Positions 46,601 to 56,515 are shown, counted from the stretch's first letter. The stretch: DNA of 64,000 nucleotides from Trichosphaerium sp. ATCC 40318 (GCA_038496445.1 JALMLS010000577.1:620001-684000); one strand, 5' to 3'. The notes: a model not told the origin generated them from the letters alone. Translations and numbers: made by a program.

Positions 46601-46853
46601 ACGGTATTCAAGCCTTTGGCTAGCGACATCGAAACCTAGAAAGAGGTTCAGAATAAGTATTCTGTAAAAGGGTTTTTAAATGGTTATAGGCGTCATACCT
46701 TCTCTAGCGCTGATTCGTGACTTTAAACTGAGGATAGACTCTACATACCTATTTTAGTATTCTGATACGATAAGTTTGGTACGTACCTTCCGGTGTAACT
46801 TGAAAGGCCATTGTATTACCTTTCAGGCCTTTTATAAAGACCTGAGTTGCCAT
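43613..46853 (-). CDS. Ubiquitin-like domain (ending GG) followed by a type II membrane protein
   Basis: ATG at 46853. Three exons encode a ubiquitin-like fold of 78 residues: MATQVFIKGLKGNTMAFQV, SILSLKSRISAREGFDV, QRLEYRGRYLGDSIL, CSLSKSATMNLSVPLLGG. The end resembles the FUBI end (LGG). The next exon continues directly SQSRNWSG, then one membrane helix (IIVSALAIIALCSLVSIASVL), a coiled region (FNNLRNRVKELEKLNSVI) and a large extracellular part (about 45860-43730) rich in Asn, Tyr and Gly (HFIDAANWRDLHDKTRYLFN, NGAGATGAGCTQPDKAYNG, HWVVFPEIGGG, LNGGGHDHDLFIG, RNGHAHTVQI). No family is recognised for the ectodomain. The end is uncertain: either an in-frame stop at 43731, or a last intron with donor GTGAGT and a stop at 43613-43615. 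Cleavage after GG would free the Ubl into the cytosol. Confidence 0.7.
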
Positions 46854-47188
46854 TTGTTGCTGTTTAGGTAGTGATTGTTTATGATTGGTGATATCGCCAC
46901 GCTCAGTTCAAATGTGAGTGTGGCTTTATTTTTAAAACGTGTACACTTGCGCACAGTACTTCGCTATGTGCGGCTGGTTTAGTCCTTTGTAATGTATATT
47001 CAAGAATTGGGTTTTAATCTTGGTACTAGCGGGTACACATTCCGAATTTTCTTAGCTAAACAAACAGACAAGCGTCTTACACTCTACAGTTACATGACAA
47101 TATATACGTTTGTTACTCCGGCTGTATTGCGTAAACATCCTGCATGTGTCGCTATAACTAGCGGCGCTAGACATATGTACCCAAGTTT
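46854..47188. other. Intergenic, upstream of the retrotransposon
   Basis: About 335 bases. A plus-strand open frame from 46992 runs into the 5' LTR but shows no known motif. Ends in CCAAGTTT, the left side of the retrotransposon target site. Confidence 0.4.
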
Positions 47189-47281
47189 TGTAACAGTGGT
47201 CAAACCAAGTAAAATAAATAAAATCACGTGGACTTACAATTTGACGACTTGTTATCTTTATCCCTAACTGACCCTTTAACA
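47189..47281 (+). repeat. 5' LTR (93 bp)
   Basis: Identical base for base to the 3' LTR. Contains AAATAAATAAAATCACGTGG, that is an AATAAA-like signal next to the CACGTG palindrome. Very short for an autonomous Ty3/gypsy element, so U3 promoter functions must be compact or lie inside the element. Confidence 0.93.
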
Positions 47282-47282
47282 T

Positions 47283-47300
47283 TGGCGACACGACTGAGAT
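47283..47300 (+). promoter_or_regulatory. Putative tRNA primer-binding site
   Basis: TGGCGACACGACTGAGAT directly after the 5' LTR (one-base spacer). TGG is the complement of the tRNA CCA end, as in most LTR elements. The matching tRNA cannot be named without the genome's tRNA set. Confidence 0.6.
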
Positions 47301-47407
47301 TTAAACCGGCACGCTAAAAAGGAAATTATACACTACAAAAACGAAAATATTTTTCTCAAAACTGAGAAGAAACACGAAAAAACACGGAGACACGCAGAAC
47401 AGACGCT

Positions 47408-50400
47408 ATGGCGGAATTAAAGCATGACTATCACAAATATATCCCTTACCTTAAGAAACAACAAAATGGTGATTGGATTGGCGAGTGGAAAGGAAAGAAG
47501 AGTATTGGCGATGCGAAGATTGGATACGCAAAGAAACAACTAAAATTTTCTGGTTCGCTCAAAGACCTTCCTTATTTCCTAAACGAAGTCAAAAGGATAG
47601 CTGTAGACGCACAACTAAGCAAAACAGCGTATACAATCTTTCTTCAAAGCAACTTACCCTCCATGGCTGCTGATGAGCTTGAAGATGTTGAAAACACACC
47701 CACTGCATATGTTAAACATCTCTGTGACCAAACCTTGACTCCAGAAAGACTACGAACCCTCAACAAGAGTTTTAATCGAGCAGAGATGGCAAGGAACGAA
47801 GAAGTAAAAGCGTGGCTCAAAAGAGTCATTATCTACGGCAAAATATTGGAGAAGACACCTTTCGAATTGGCGATGAAATTTCGGGAAGGATTACCAAAAT
47901 ATTTGGATCGCGCTATCAGATTCGCCACGCAGAGCAAGACGGCCCAGGAGCTCCAGAAGTACACTGCTTACGACTATGCGAAGATAGCCATCGAGAACAG
48001 CAACCTGGAAGACATAGACGATGTAGACTCGGCTCTCCTTAATGCTTTGGACTACAAACAGAAGGATTTCGATTCACGAAAACGAACTGGAGAAAGAAAT
48101 GATTGGTACCCCAACAAGAGACCCAGACAATATGCAGGACACCAACAGCTTAATTATGGACCAGAAAACGCGATATACTCTCAAAGCGGTGACTTCAAGT
48201 ATTGGTATGAGCCCAAGACCAATATCAGGTGTGTCCTCAATCTTGAGAATGGTTTCATTAGAAGATACATCGAGGGAACAGAAATTTGTGGCTACTGCCA
48301 TAAACCAGGACACATTGCCGCCAAATGCTGGCACAGGCCTTCTCAACCTTACCAACACAAAGGTAAAGGTAAAGGATACAGGAACCGAGGAAGAGGACGA
48401 GGTAGAGGATACTACAATCAAAATCAATATAACAACAGGACCAACAAAAGAAAAAATTACCCAAGACCAAAAGCTAGAGGATACCAACCTACTCCCACCT
48501 ACCCGCCTCCAAGGAACTATCACCCGGACCAACAGGAACAACAGGAACCAGGACCAAAACCTACCAACAACAACTCTTACCCTCCGCCAGAGTTAAATGT
48601 ACTGGACCAAAAACAGGACCAAGTCAATGAAAATGATATTGACTTAAATAAAATTGTTTTCAACTACTCTGTTCCTTTGAGTAAGACCAGGACCCAATAC
48701 CAGGACCTACAGGACCCATCCCAGGACCCAAACAGGCCCTCTTCTTTACTAACCAATAGCTCAGGACCTACGGACACCAACACATGGGAATGTCTTGTCA
48801 TCAATCAAGTAGACAAAAATAATCGAAAAAACTCAAACTTTGTTACTTTTTGTGGTGAAGAATTTAACTTTATTAATGAAGACCAGGCGCCTAACAAACC
48901 TGAGATAAGTTACAGTATACTCAAGGCATCTTGTGTGATAGGGAACAACAAACTGGAGACTGTCTTTGATACTGGTGCTTCTGTTTCTTTGGTGGACCTA
49001 AACGTTGTCAGAAATCTTAAGAAAATAAGTGAAGTTAAAAGAGAATATACCAGACCTTTATACACAGCGGACAACAAGATCATCAAGGTATATGGCACTA
49101 TTGTTCTTCCTGTTAAAGTTGGTGGTGTCACAATCTATCAAAGGATGTTAGTTATCAAGGACTTCAAGTTTGATGTACTATTGGGAATGGATTATATGAA
49201 CAAAAGTAAATGTGATATCAGTATGTCGAAGAAACAGATTATTGTTCAAGGAGGATTTCCTATACCTATACATACAATTAACAGAAGATACAAGAGCGAC
49301 AACCTTCATGTTTTTACTTCAAATGACATAAAGCTATCGCCTTATGCTCAAACAGAGTTTAATGCTATAGTACCTCATGCTTATAATGGAATATCAGGAT
49401 ATGTCGATGGACATAAACAACTTATTGCTGAAGGAGTCTATGTTATTCATGAGTTGGTTAAACCTATAAAGAGAAGTGTTAGAGTGATGATTTTTAATGG
49501 GACTAATAGACGGATTACATTACCTAAAGGTTATGACCTAGGTACCTTTGAACTCAAAGACCCTGAGGACACTATACATTCGCTGGAAGACAACAAGGAA
49601 GAAGCACTAAAAGAAATTAACAAAATGTTTACTAAGAAAAGGACCGATGAAGAGATAAAGGAAATCTACAGGTTATTCAGGTTAGCAGATAAGAAGCTTT
49701 CAGACAAGCAGAAGATGATGGTAGCTATTCTTCATCATGAATACAAGGACCAGTTTAGTGAGAAACTCGTACCAGGACCAACTATTACAGGACTAAAACA
49801 TGCAATTAATACTGAAGAAGGAAAAGGACCTATAGCTTTGGCTTACCGTTATATGACACCTATGAAAGCTAAGCTCATAAGACAGGAAGTAGAAAAGCTG
49901 CTGGAACAAGGGATCATCCGGGAATCTAACTCTCCTTGGGCCTCGCAAGTGGTGTTAGTACAAAAGAAAGATGGAAAATGGAGATTTTGTCTGGACTTCA
50001 GGGAACTAAATAAGATTACTAAGAAGGCTGTTCACCCTATACCACGGATCAATGAGATGCTGGACGCTACTGCATACGCTAAGTTCTTCTCTACCTATGA
50101 CCTTACAAGTAGTTACTTTCAAGTGGAGAATGAAGAAAGGGACATAGAAAAAACTGCTTTTTCAACAATTGATGGACACTTTGAATTTGTAAGAATGCCG
50201 ATGGGACTCAAAAATGCTATGGCCACCTTTCAAAAGATGATGAACCTTACCATGAGTGGTCTTCTTTGGAAACTGTGTATGTGTTATGTCGATGATGTTA
50301 TTATATTCTCCAGGAGCTTTACAGAACACCTCATACACACAAAATTAGTATTGGACAGGGTAAAAGAAAAAGGACTAAAACTAAAGGCAAGTAAATCAAA

Positions 50401-52708
50401 TATATTTAATACCAGCGTACAATTCTTGGGCCACAGGATATCAGAACAAGGAGTACTACCCAAGACATCTACAATCGAAGAAATCAGGAATATGAGAGAG
50501 CCTAACGGATTAGAAGAGTTAGAAAGATTTTTAAATGTTACCAACCACTATAGAAGGTTTATACAGGACTATGCTCGGATTACAGAACCTCTACAGAAAC
50601 TAAGGAGACAAGGAGTTAAATGGACATGGGAACAACCGCAGATAGAAGCTTATAAGGCATTGAAGGCAGCATTTACCACTCCACCAGTCCTCAAGCATCC
50701 AAACTTTAATGAAAGATTTGAACTTCATGTCGATGCATCTAACTATGCTTGTGGAGCTGTGCTAAGTCAAAAGGATGAGTCAGGAAAGGAACAACCGATT
50801 GCATACTTCTCAAAAGCTTTTTCAGAAACACAAAGGAGTTATCATACCACCGAAAGAGAGTTACTGGGCATCAAACTGGCACTGGAATATTTTAAGAATT
50901 ATTTGGCCTATTCAAAATTTAAACTCACGGTATATACAGATCATAAACCGCTAACATACCTAACAAAGATTAACTCTGTGAGACCAGTTATTGCAAGGAT
51001 CATACTCACCATACAACAATTCGATTTTGAGTTAGTATACAAACCAGGAAAGCTTCATGTGGTACCTGATGCTCTATCAAGGACACCATTTGCTACAAAA
51101 CAGGTCAATTTGATTAAGATAGGAAAGGAAGACTACAAAATTAAAGGAACGAACCAAGGATATGTGGACTGGAACAAGGAACAAAAAGCAGATATAACCA
51201 CAGCAACTTACATCGAATATTTAACGTCAGGAAAGATTAATCAGGTCATAAAGAACTCAGATAAGTTTAAAAAGTCTTTATTCTATACAAGAGTAAGAGA
51301 ACTTCGACTGAATGATGATGGAGTATTATATAGACGTACAGTACAACCGGATGGACAAGAAAGTTACCAAGTATATGTCCCTAATAATATAAATGTGAAA
51401 AGAGAAATATTCAGGCAAGGACATGATGCACCTTTAGCAGTACACTCAGGATTCGAAAAAACGTACCACAGGATAAAACAAAGATTTTACTGGCCAGGAA
51501 TGTTTACAGAAACGAAGGAATGGTGTGAGTCATGCCCATCATGCCAAAGAACTAAAACACTGAGATTAAGAAAAGCAGGATTAATGGGAGAAAATTTTAA
51601 TGTTGGAGTACCTTTTGGACTAGTCACTATGGATATCGTTGGACCACTCAACAGGACACCTAGAGGAAACACTTACCTGTTAGTGATAAATGACAACTTC
51701 ACTAAATGGGTAGAAGCTTTTGCTATGCCGGATCAGGAGGCTTTGACCATTGCCAAACTATTTGTGGACCAATGGTGTTTCAGATACGGAATTCCTAAGA
51801 AAGTGTTAACAGATCAGGGAGCTAACTTTACTGGAGAAATTATGAAGCAAGTCTATGATCTACTACACATAGACAAGCGACAAACATCAGCGTACCATGC
51901 TCAAACCGATGGACAGACAGAAAGATTCAATCATACCTTAATAGAAATGATAAGACATTTTGTAAATGAAGATCAGGATAACTGGGATGTATGGATCAAC
52001 CCTTCTCTTTTCGTGTACCGTACAGCTATTCATTCTACTACCAAGTATGAACCCTACAGGCTATTATTCGGAACAAGACCTAGGTTACCATTAGATGAAC
52101 TGGTAGGACAAGAAAACATTTTAGAAAATAAATATAATATGGCGGACTGGGCTGAAACAATTGCACATAGACTAAGAGCTGTACATGAATTAGCTAAGAA
52201 GAATATAATGGCACAGAAAAGGAAACAAGCTAAATATTATAATGAAAAAAGAAGAGAGATAGATTATGAACTGGGACAAAAAGTTTGGTTATACGTACCT
52301 TATGTCAGAGAAGGAGAAAAGAAAAAGTTGACTCAGAAATGGAAAGGACCTTACGAGATATTAGAAAGGATTGGAAGTGTTAACTACCGGCTGGACATAC
52401 CTAAAGGAAGCAAATTAAACCCTGTAGTTCATGTGGAGAGGATGAAACCTTTCATTGATTCATACCTACGGCCTACTGAAGATATTGATGTGGACCTAAG
52501 AAATATTTATACAGAAACGGCAGAAAGAGGACTTTCAGAATTAGAATCAAGTGAAGATGGAAGTGGAGAATATATACCTGGACCTGTGATGGATGGAACC
52601 AAGTCTATGCGAGATGCTAGAACAATAGCTAATAAGATAAGGGAAGAAAGTAACAAACCACAAAGAATGGAAATCGATGGAGAAGAAGAAAATAATACAA
52701 ACCTGTGA
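47408..52708 (+). CDS. Gag-Pol polyprotein of the Ty3/gypsy element
   Basis: Single frame of 1,766 codons. Gag is residues 1 to about 290, then one zinc knuckle near 294 (CGYCHKPGHIAAKC), an Arg/Gly and Pro/Asn-rich linker, aspartic protease near 521 (FDTGASVSLVD), reverse transcriptase with YVDD at about 961-964 (CYVDDVIIFS), RNase H near 1107 (ELHVDASNYACGAVL), and integrase with an HHCC finger from about 1337 (HSGFEKTYH, CPSCQRTK) and a DD35E core: D about 1406 (TMDIVGP), D1469 (TDQGANF) and E1505 (TDGQTERFN), spacing exactly 35. No chromodomain is evident at the C-terminus. Gag and Pol share one frame, so no frameshift is needed. The stop is TGA at 52706-52708, with the same frame open beyond it. 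Confidence 0.95.
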   Translation: MAELKHDYHKYIPYLKKQQNGDWIGEWKGKKSIGDAKIGYAKKQLKFSGSLKDLPYFLNEVKRIAVDAQLSKTAYTIFLQSNLPSMAADELEDVENTPTAYVKHLCDQTLTPERLRTLNKSFNRAEMARNEEVKAWLKRVIIYGKILEKTPFELAMKFREGLPKYLDRAIRFATQSKTAQELQKYTAYDYAKIAIENSNLEDIDDVDSALLNALDYKQKDFDSRKRTGERNDWYPNKRPRQYAGHQQLNYGPENAIYSQSGDFKYWYEPKTNIRCVLNLENGFIRRYIEGTEICGYCHKPGHIAAKCWHRPSQPYQHKGKGKGYRNRGRGRGRGYYNQNQYNNRTNKRKNYPRPKARGYQPTPTYPPPRNYHPDQQEQQEPGPKPTNNNSYPPPELNVLDQKQDQVNENDIDLNKIVFNYSVPLSKTRTQYQDLQDPSQDPNRPSSLLTNSSGPTDTNTWECLVINQVDKNNRKNSNFVTFCGEEFNFINEDQAPNKPEISYSILKASCVIGNNKLETVFDTGASVSLVDLNVVRNLKKISEVKREYTRPLYTADNKIIKVYGTIVLPVKVGGVTIYQRMLVIKDFKFDVLLGMDYMNKSKCDISMSKKQIIVQGGFPIPIHTINRRYKSDNLHVFTSNDIKLSPYAQTEFNAIVPHAYNGISGYVDGHKQLIAEGVYVIHELVKPIKRSVRVMIFNGTNRRITLPKGYDLGTFELKDPEDTIHSLEDNKEEALKEINKMFTKKRTDEEIKEIYRLFRLADKKLSDKQKMMVAILHHEYKDQFSEKLVPGPTITGLKHAINTEEGKGPIALAYRYMTPMKAKLIRQEVEKLLEQGIIRESNSPWASQVVLVQKKDGKWRFCLDFRELNKITKKAVHPIPRINEMLDATAYAKFFSTYDLTSSYFQVENEERDIEKTAFSTIDGHFEFVRMPMGLKNAMATFQKMMNLTMSGLLWKLCMCYVDDVIIFSRSFTEHLIHTKLVLDRVKEKGLKLKASKSNIFNTSVQFLGHRISEQGVLPKTSTIEEIRNMREPNGLEELERFLNVTNHYRRFIQDYARITEPLQKLRRQGVKWTWEQPQIEAYKALKAAFTTPPVLKHPNFNERFELHVDASNYACGAVLSQKDESGKEQPIAYFSKAFSETQRSYHTTERELLGIKLALEYFKNYLAYSKFKLTVYTDHKPLTYLTKINSVRPVIARIILTIQQFDFELVYKPGKLHVVPDALSRTPFATKQVNLIKIGKEDYKIKGTNQGYVDWNKEQKADITTATYIEYLTSGKINQVIKNSDKFKKSLFYTRVRELRLNDDGVLYRRTVQPDGQESYQVYVPNNINVKREIFRQGHDAPLAVHSGFEKTYHRIKQRFYWPGMFTETKEWCESCPSCQRTKTLRLRKAGLMGENFNVGVPFGLVTMDIVGPLNRTPRGNTYLLVINDNFTKWVEAFAMPDQEALTIAKLFVDQWCFRYGIPKKVLTDQGANFTGEIMKQVYDLLHIDKRQTSAYHAQTDGQTERFNHTLIEMIRHFVNEDQDNWDVWINPSLFVYRTAIHSTTKYEPYRLLFGTRPRLPLDELVGQENILENKYNMADWAETIAHRLRAVHELAKKNIMAQKRKQAKYYNEKRREIDYELGQKVWLYVPYVREGEKKKLTQKWKGPYEILERIGSVNYRLDIPKGSKLNPVVHVERMKPFIDSYLRPTEDIDVDLRNIYTETAERGLSELESSEDGSGEYIPGPVMDGTKSMRDARTIANKIREESNKPQRMEIDGEEENNTNL

Positions 52709-53005
52709 AGAAGTAAAAGAGGAAATAAAACCACAAGAACGTCAAGGCTAAAAGAACTGATCCAAAGTACCTACAAGGTAATGGAGAAGTTAGGATTGGA
52801 CAAATCAAAGGAGGCGCTAAAAGATTTATTGGGAATAGGATCAAGATTTATTAGATCAGGCACCAGGAGTAAGGATTTAGAAAATGAGATTTTGTACCAG
52901 GCAGGATGTGGTCTTCTACAATTGAAAGAATGGGTTGGAGAAATGCTGGATAACTTCGATAATGAATTCAAAGAAGAACAACTACTGGCTATAAGCGACT
53001 GGTAA
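52709..53005 (+). CDS. In-frame 3' extension ORF behind the gag-pol TGA
   Basis: The frame of gag-pol remains open for 98 codons after its TGA. An ATG at 52781 could start a separate 74-residue protein (MEKLGLDKSKEALKDLLGIG, LQLKEWVGEMLDNFDNEF), acidic-helical and stop at 53003-53005. Alternatively TGA read-through would add a basic linker and this domain to integrase. Position corresponds to an env or accessory slot, but no signal peptide or membrane helix is present, so it is not an envelope protein. Confidence 0.5.
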   Translation, partial: RSKRGNKTTRTSRLKELIQSTYKVMEKLGLDKSKEALKDLLGIGSRFIRSGTRSKDLENEILYQAGCGLLQLKEWVGEMLDNFDNEFKEEQLLAISDW

Positions 53006-53185
53006 CAAATGCGTTTAAAGAAAAGCGAAGATTTGTGATTTAATTACGTACCGACGCTAAAACAGGATCGAGGATGGTTATTAAGGCTAAACGATGCGAT
53101 AAAAATTATTAACGGTTTTGATTACAAAAATACAGACTATAAACGTACCTGGATCAAAGGAGATGATTTATAAGACGAGGGCGTC

Positions 53186-53208
53186 TTATCTGGGGTCCCT
53201 GGGAGATA
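53186..53208 (+). promoter_or_regulatory. Putative polypurine tract region
   Basis: Purine-biased sequence (GGGGTCCCTGGGAGATA) immediately before the 3' LTR, where plus-strand synthesis is primed. It is interrupted by TCCCT, so the functional tract may be only GGGAGATA. Confidence 0.4.
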
Positions 53209-53301
53209 TGTAACAGTGGTCAAACCAAGTAAAATAAATAAAATCACGTGGACTTACAATTTGACGACTTGTTATCTTTATCCCTAACTGACCCTTTAAC
53301 A
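53209..53301 (+). repeat. 3' LTR (93 bp)
   Basis: Identical to the 5' LTR at 47189-47281. Followed by GTTTATAC, which repeats the last bases before the 5' LTR. Confidence 0.93.
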
Positions 53302-54300
53302 GTTTATACACCGTTTTGATGTGTATTTGATTATCACACGTGTACAGGAAAGTTGTAAGCTTCCACTGAAAAATTGTGTGAGATGAGTTGGTTTGGTGAC
53401 TATTTAAAGTTGAAACTTCAAAAGGGAAGCCTAGTGTGGGTTAACTTTGTTTCGATGTATCACGCCATACAAGAGTTTTAGTAAATAGCATTGAATACAT
53501 TGGATGAGTATCTTTTATCTCTGTTTTTTTTTATTTACAACTAAATCATCATGCGAGAAGACTAACTACCAACTAAGTCCAGTTATACCTCTCACACCAA
53601 CGTGAACAACAACAGATTTTTTTCCAAACAACCCTTTTGATATTACTTTGTGGTTAAGTGTACCCAAGGTCCAACTATCTCAATATTGTTGTGGACAATG
53701 TTACTATCTAAATCTGCTAGTAACTTTTCTAAGGGAGCTCAGTGTTTTACTTAGCTCTTGACAATCAAAGGTTGAAAACTCCTCAACAACTTGTACGGAT
53801 ATACTCTTTATTTTATGAAGCTTCTACTTGTACTCGGATTTTTTGTGGTTTAGTAGTTCTCTTAGAAAAAACTAGTGCAAAACTATCCAAAATCCACAAC
53901 TCAGTTGTAGGTGGGTTTGTAGTTGGAGGGAGCGTTGTTGGAGGAAGTGTTGTAGGTGGACGTGTTGTTGGTGGGTTTGTAGTTGGTTGCATCGTAGGCA
54001 TTACAAACGTTGTAGGTATAACGTTTTTACTTGACAAAATTCTTATATCAATAATACACGTGTTGGTTTAAGGTGTTCTAAATATTGTTTTGACCAACTG
54101 TACACCATATCTTGAGGGTTTTCGAGTATTGGTTATTACACGTAAGAAGGATTCACACCACGAATTCGTTTTTCTCCACACAATAGTCCGCTCCACTGGA
54201 ACTCCACATTGTAACACGAAAGTGTAATAATAACTTTACTCGAGCACTCTAAGGCAGCAATACGCTTATGAGCATTCTAAGCATTTCCACATTACAGCAC
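53302..54300. other. Region right of the retrotransposon with a Thr/Pro-rich frame
   Basis: No complete gene recognised. On the minus strand 53813-54037 encodes a mucin-like stretch (PTTNPPTTRPPTTLPPTTL) that could be an exon of a surface protein; on the plus strand the same DNA reads as a Val/Gly repeat, which is less plausible. The other parts show nothing. Confidence 0.3.
53904..53990. repeat. Short tandem repeat, about 12-bp unit
   Basis: Repeated GTTGTAGGTGGG-like units with point changes (seven or so copies). On the minus strand they encode PPTT units, typical of a Thr/Pro linker. Confidence 0.6.
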
Positions 54301-54430
54301 AAATGGACATAAAATTATCCCGATTCAATAGAAGTCGTACCGGGTAAAACATACACGTGTAGAATCAAATAAAATTAAAAAACCAAAGATACACAACACT
54401 ACAGACAAAGCAACATTACATCCCAATAAA

Positions 54431-55738
54431 ATGAGTAGCGAGCAGAACAGTTTAACTTCCAAATCAACTGGCGAAGATGTGGCAAGATTGTACAATTCTA
54501 ACCTTAAAGGCAAAGTAGCGGTTGTCACAGGTATGTCCAATGACCAAAAAACTGTCCACAATCACGTGACTAAAGATAAAAAACCTCAATAGGTGCCAAT
54601 GTTGGAATTGGTTATGAAACAGCTCGTGTGTTTGCTGGATGTGGTGCTAAAACATACATGGCATGTAGAAGCAAAGATAGAGCAGAAAAAGCAAAAGCAA
54701 AGCTTGTGGCAGAAGGTATTGCGGAAAACCTTTTGGTATTCCTTCCAGTGCGTTAAACACTCATTTATTATGCTTTGACAACAATTTTACCCATATTCAT
54801 TAAAAAGCTTACAAGAGTATTGTAGCTTGATTTGGGTTCTCTCGTTTCTGTTAAATCCTCAATCAAAGAGATTCATGAGAAAGAAAAGAAAATAGACTTT
54901 CTTGTGCTCAACGCAGGTACTTGCTTAACCACAGTCTTTTATTCTTGTTTTTATGTCACTAACAGTACTATTTGTAGGTATTATGGCTTGTCCTTTTGGA
55001 AAAACAGATGAAGGATTCGAGAAACAGATTGGTATTAATCACATTGGCCATTATGCTTTTGCAACAAGATTGCTTGATCTTGTTGAGAAAGGAGATAAAT
55101 CACGTGTCATTGTTCTTTCTTCTGTTGCTCATTGTAGAAGTATGTGCTTTGATTTTGCTTGCACAGGTTATTAACCATAGTGTTAGATGATGGTAAACCT
55201 CTTGTTGTGACAGACTTGAATTGGGAGAAGAGAAGTTATTCCGCATGGGATGCTTACTCAGCAAGCAAACTAGCCAATATTCTATTTGGAAAAGAACTTC
55301 AAAGAAAACTCAGTGATAAGGGATCAGAAGTAACTGTTCATTGCGTTCACCCTGGTATGGTGAACACAAACCTTCTAAGGCACCAAAAGGTTTCTGAAGG
55401 GTTTTTAGCAAACGCCAAATCACCTGCACAGGTATGTTAACTATCTAGCTCTTGGGCCATGTTCTTTTTGCTATCACATTTTCCGCATTCAGTTGTTAAT
55501 TATGTTCTATCAGGGCGCTGCTACCACTATGTACTGTGCATTAAACCCAGCACTACATAGTACTCCAGGTAGATATTATTGCGACTCAAAGGTATGGTGT
55601 TACATTGTCCTTGTTTTTTGTTGGAATACCTAACAAATTCGAAAGGAAAAAGAAGCTAGTGCACGTGCTGAAGATTCTGACCTAGCGAAACAATTGTGGG
55701 ATGTAACTGAAGCACTGGTATCCAAACACCTCATTTGA
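54431..55738 (+). CDS. Short-chain dehydrogenase/reductase, retinol dehydrogenase-like, copy B
   Basis: ATG at 54431 (MSSEQNSLTSKSTGEDVARL). Same exon layout and nearly the same protein as copy A at 41820-43209, in the opposite orientation: GKVAVVTG plus ANVGIGYETARVFAG, IDFLVLNAG, SRVIVLSSVAH, WDAYSASKLANILF and VHCVHPGMVNTNL, ending KQLWDVTEALVSKHLI with stop at 55736-55738. It differs by a shortened segment after the HPG block (copy A has FLNAFAPAISVIA, this copy VSEGFLA) and a different first exon end. Catalytic Ser, Tyr and Lys are intact. About 130 bases of upstream DNA are also shared (54303-54430 versus 43210-43340), so the promoter was copied too. Confidence 0.83.
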
Positions 55739-56067
55739 AGAAGGGTACACTGTACGGATACTACGCATCACGCTTGTGCCAAAGTTATAAAGGCGACCAA
55801 ATAAAAGTGTCAGTACAAGAAACAACATCAAATTCTTAAACACCTAGTACGAAGAAGGATAGTACTTTCTCGGCTCAAGAGCACGGACTACTTGTGGAAA
55901 GAAAAAGACACTTTATAACGAACAATCACCTGTTTTTACTATTTTACACTATTGGGTGCTATTATACATTTAAAAAACATGTGGAACTCCTTTCCAATAT
56001 TTCAAAAAAAAAGAGCCGTTATCTTTACAATCCGCCAAAAAAATTGTTGATGGTGGTTTGGCGTTGT

Positions 56068-56515
56068 TTACTCATCATCCTCTGCGCGTTCACGCAAAAC
56101 AGCACGGTTCTTACGACTACCCCAGTCTCCGTAAACGAAACCAAACTCTAAAAAGACGTTAAATCGAGTCTTGATGATAGAAAAAGCAAGTAGACGCGTA
56201 CGATCAGGTTTAGAGAGGTTGTCGATCTTAAAGTGGCCTCTGATTTTGTTTTGAGATAAGCGTGATACGTGTTCAGCGTCGTAGTTCTCTTTTGCTTCCT
56301 TTGCAATAGCAGCGAGTTGACGAGACTAACGTTAAAGGTAAGTAACGTATAAAACATGTAAAAGCGGTTAAACCTACCCATGATCCTTTAGTCTTGATGG
56401 TGAGTGATCTCCTTGAGCGGCGGCGTGAAGTTCTTCTCTTTAGTGGGGAAGACTTTACTGTTTTGGCTTTTGAGCCTGTTTTGCGGATAGAAATTGATTT
56501 ACGTCTGCTGGACAT
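56068..56515 (-). CDS. Small basic protein of unknown function
   Basis: ATG at 56515 (MSSRRKSISIRKTGSKAK); an in-frame ATG at 56590 would add 25 residues. Exon 1 is a histone-tail-like Lys/Arg/Ser stretch (KRRTSRRRSRRSLTIKTKG). After a short intron (about 56333-56380) a conserved-looking helical part follows (RQLAAIAKEAKENYDAEHV, KIRGHFKIDNLSKPDR) and an acidic end (NRAVLRERAEDDE) with stop at 56068-56070. A nuclear, nucleic-acid-associated role is suggested by composition only. Confidence 0.5.

Larger units (their letters stand above)
47189..53301 (+). mobile_element. Complete Ty3/gypsy LTR retrotransposon, 6,113 bp
   Basis: Bounded by two identical 93-bp LTRs (47189-47281 and 53209-53301) that start TGTAACAG and end TTTAACA. 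A primer-binding-like site starts at 47283 (TGGCGACACGAC) and a purine-rich tract precedes the 3' LTR. Flanks give GTTT on both sides (or AGTTT if the LTR is taken to end one base earlier), consistent with a 4-5 bp target duplication. The internal region holds one intact gag-pol frame. Identical LTRs and an unbroken frame mean a very recent insertion. The domain order protease, RT, RNase H, integrase is that of Ty3/gypsy. Confidence 0.93.

Noticed and set aside
46992-47267. Plus-strand frame entering the 5' LTR
   Set aside because: It crosses the retrotransposon boundary, so its second half is LTR sequence and not a host gene.
48074-48541. Minus-strand frame of 155 codons inside the retrotransposon
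   Set aside because: Antisense to the Gly/Arg and Pro-rich linker of Gag-Pol; hydrophobic composition is a mirror effect.
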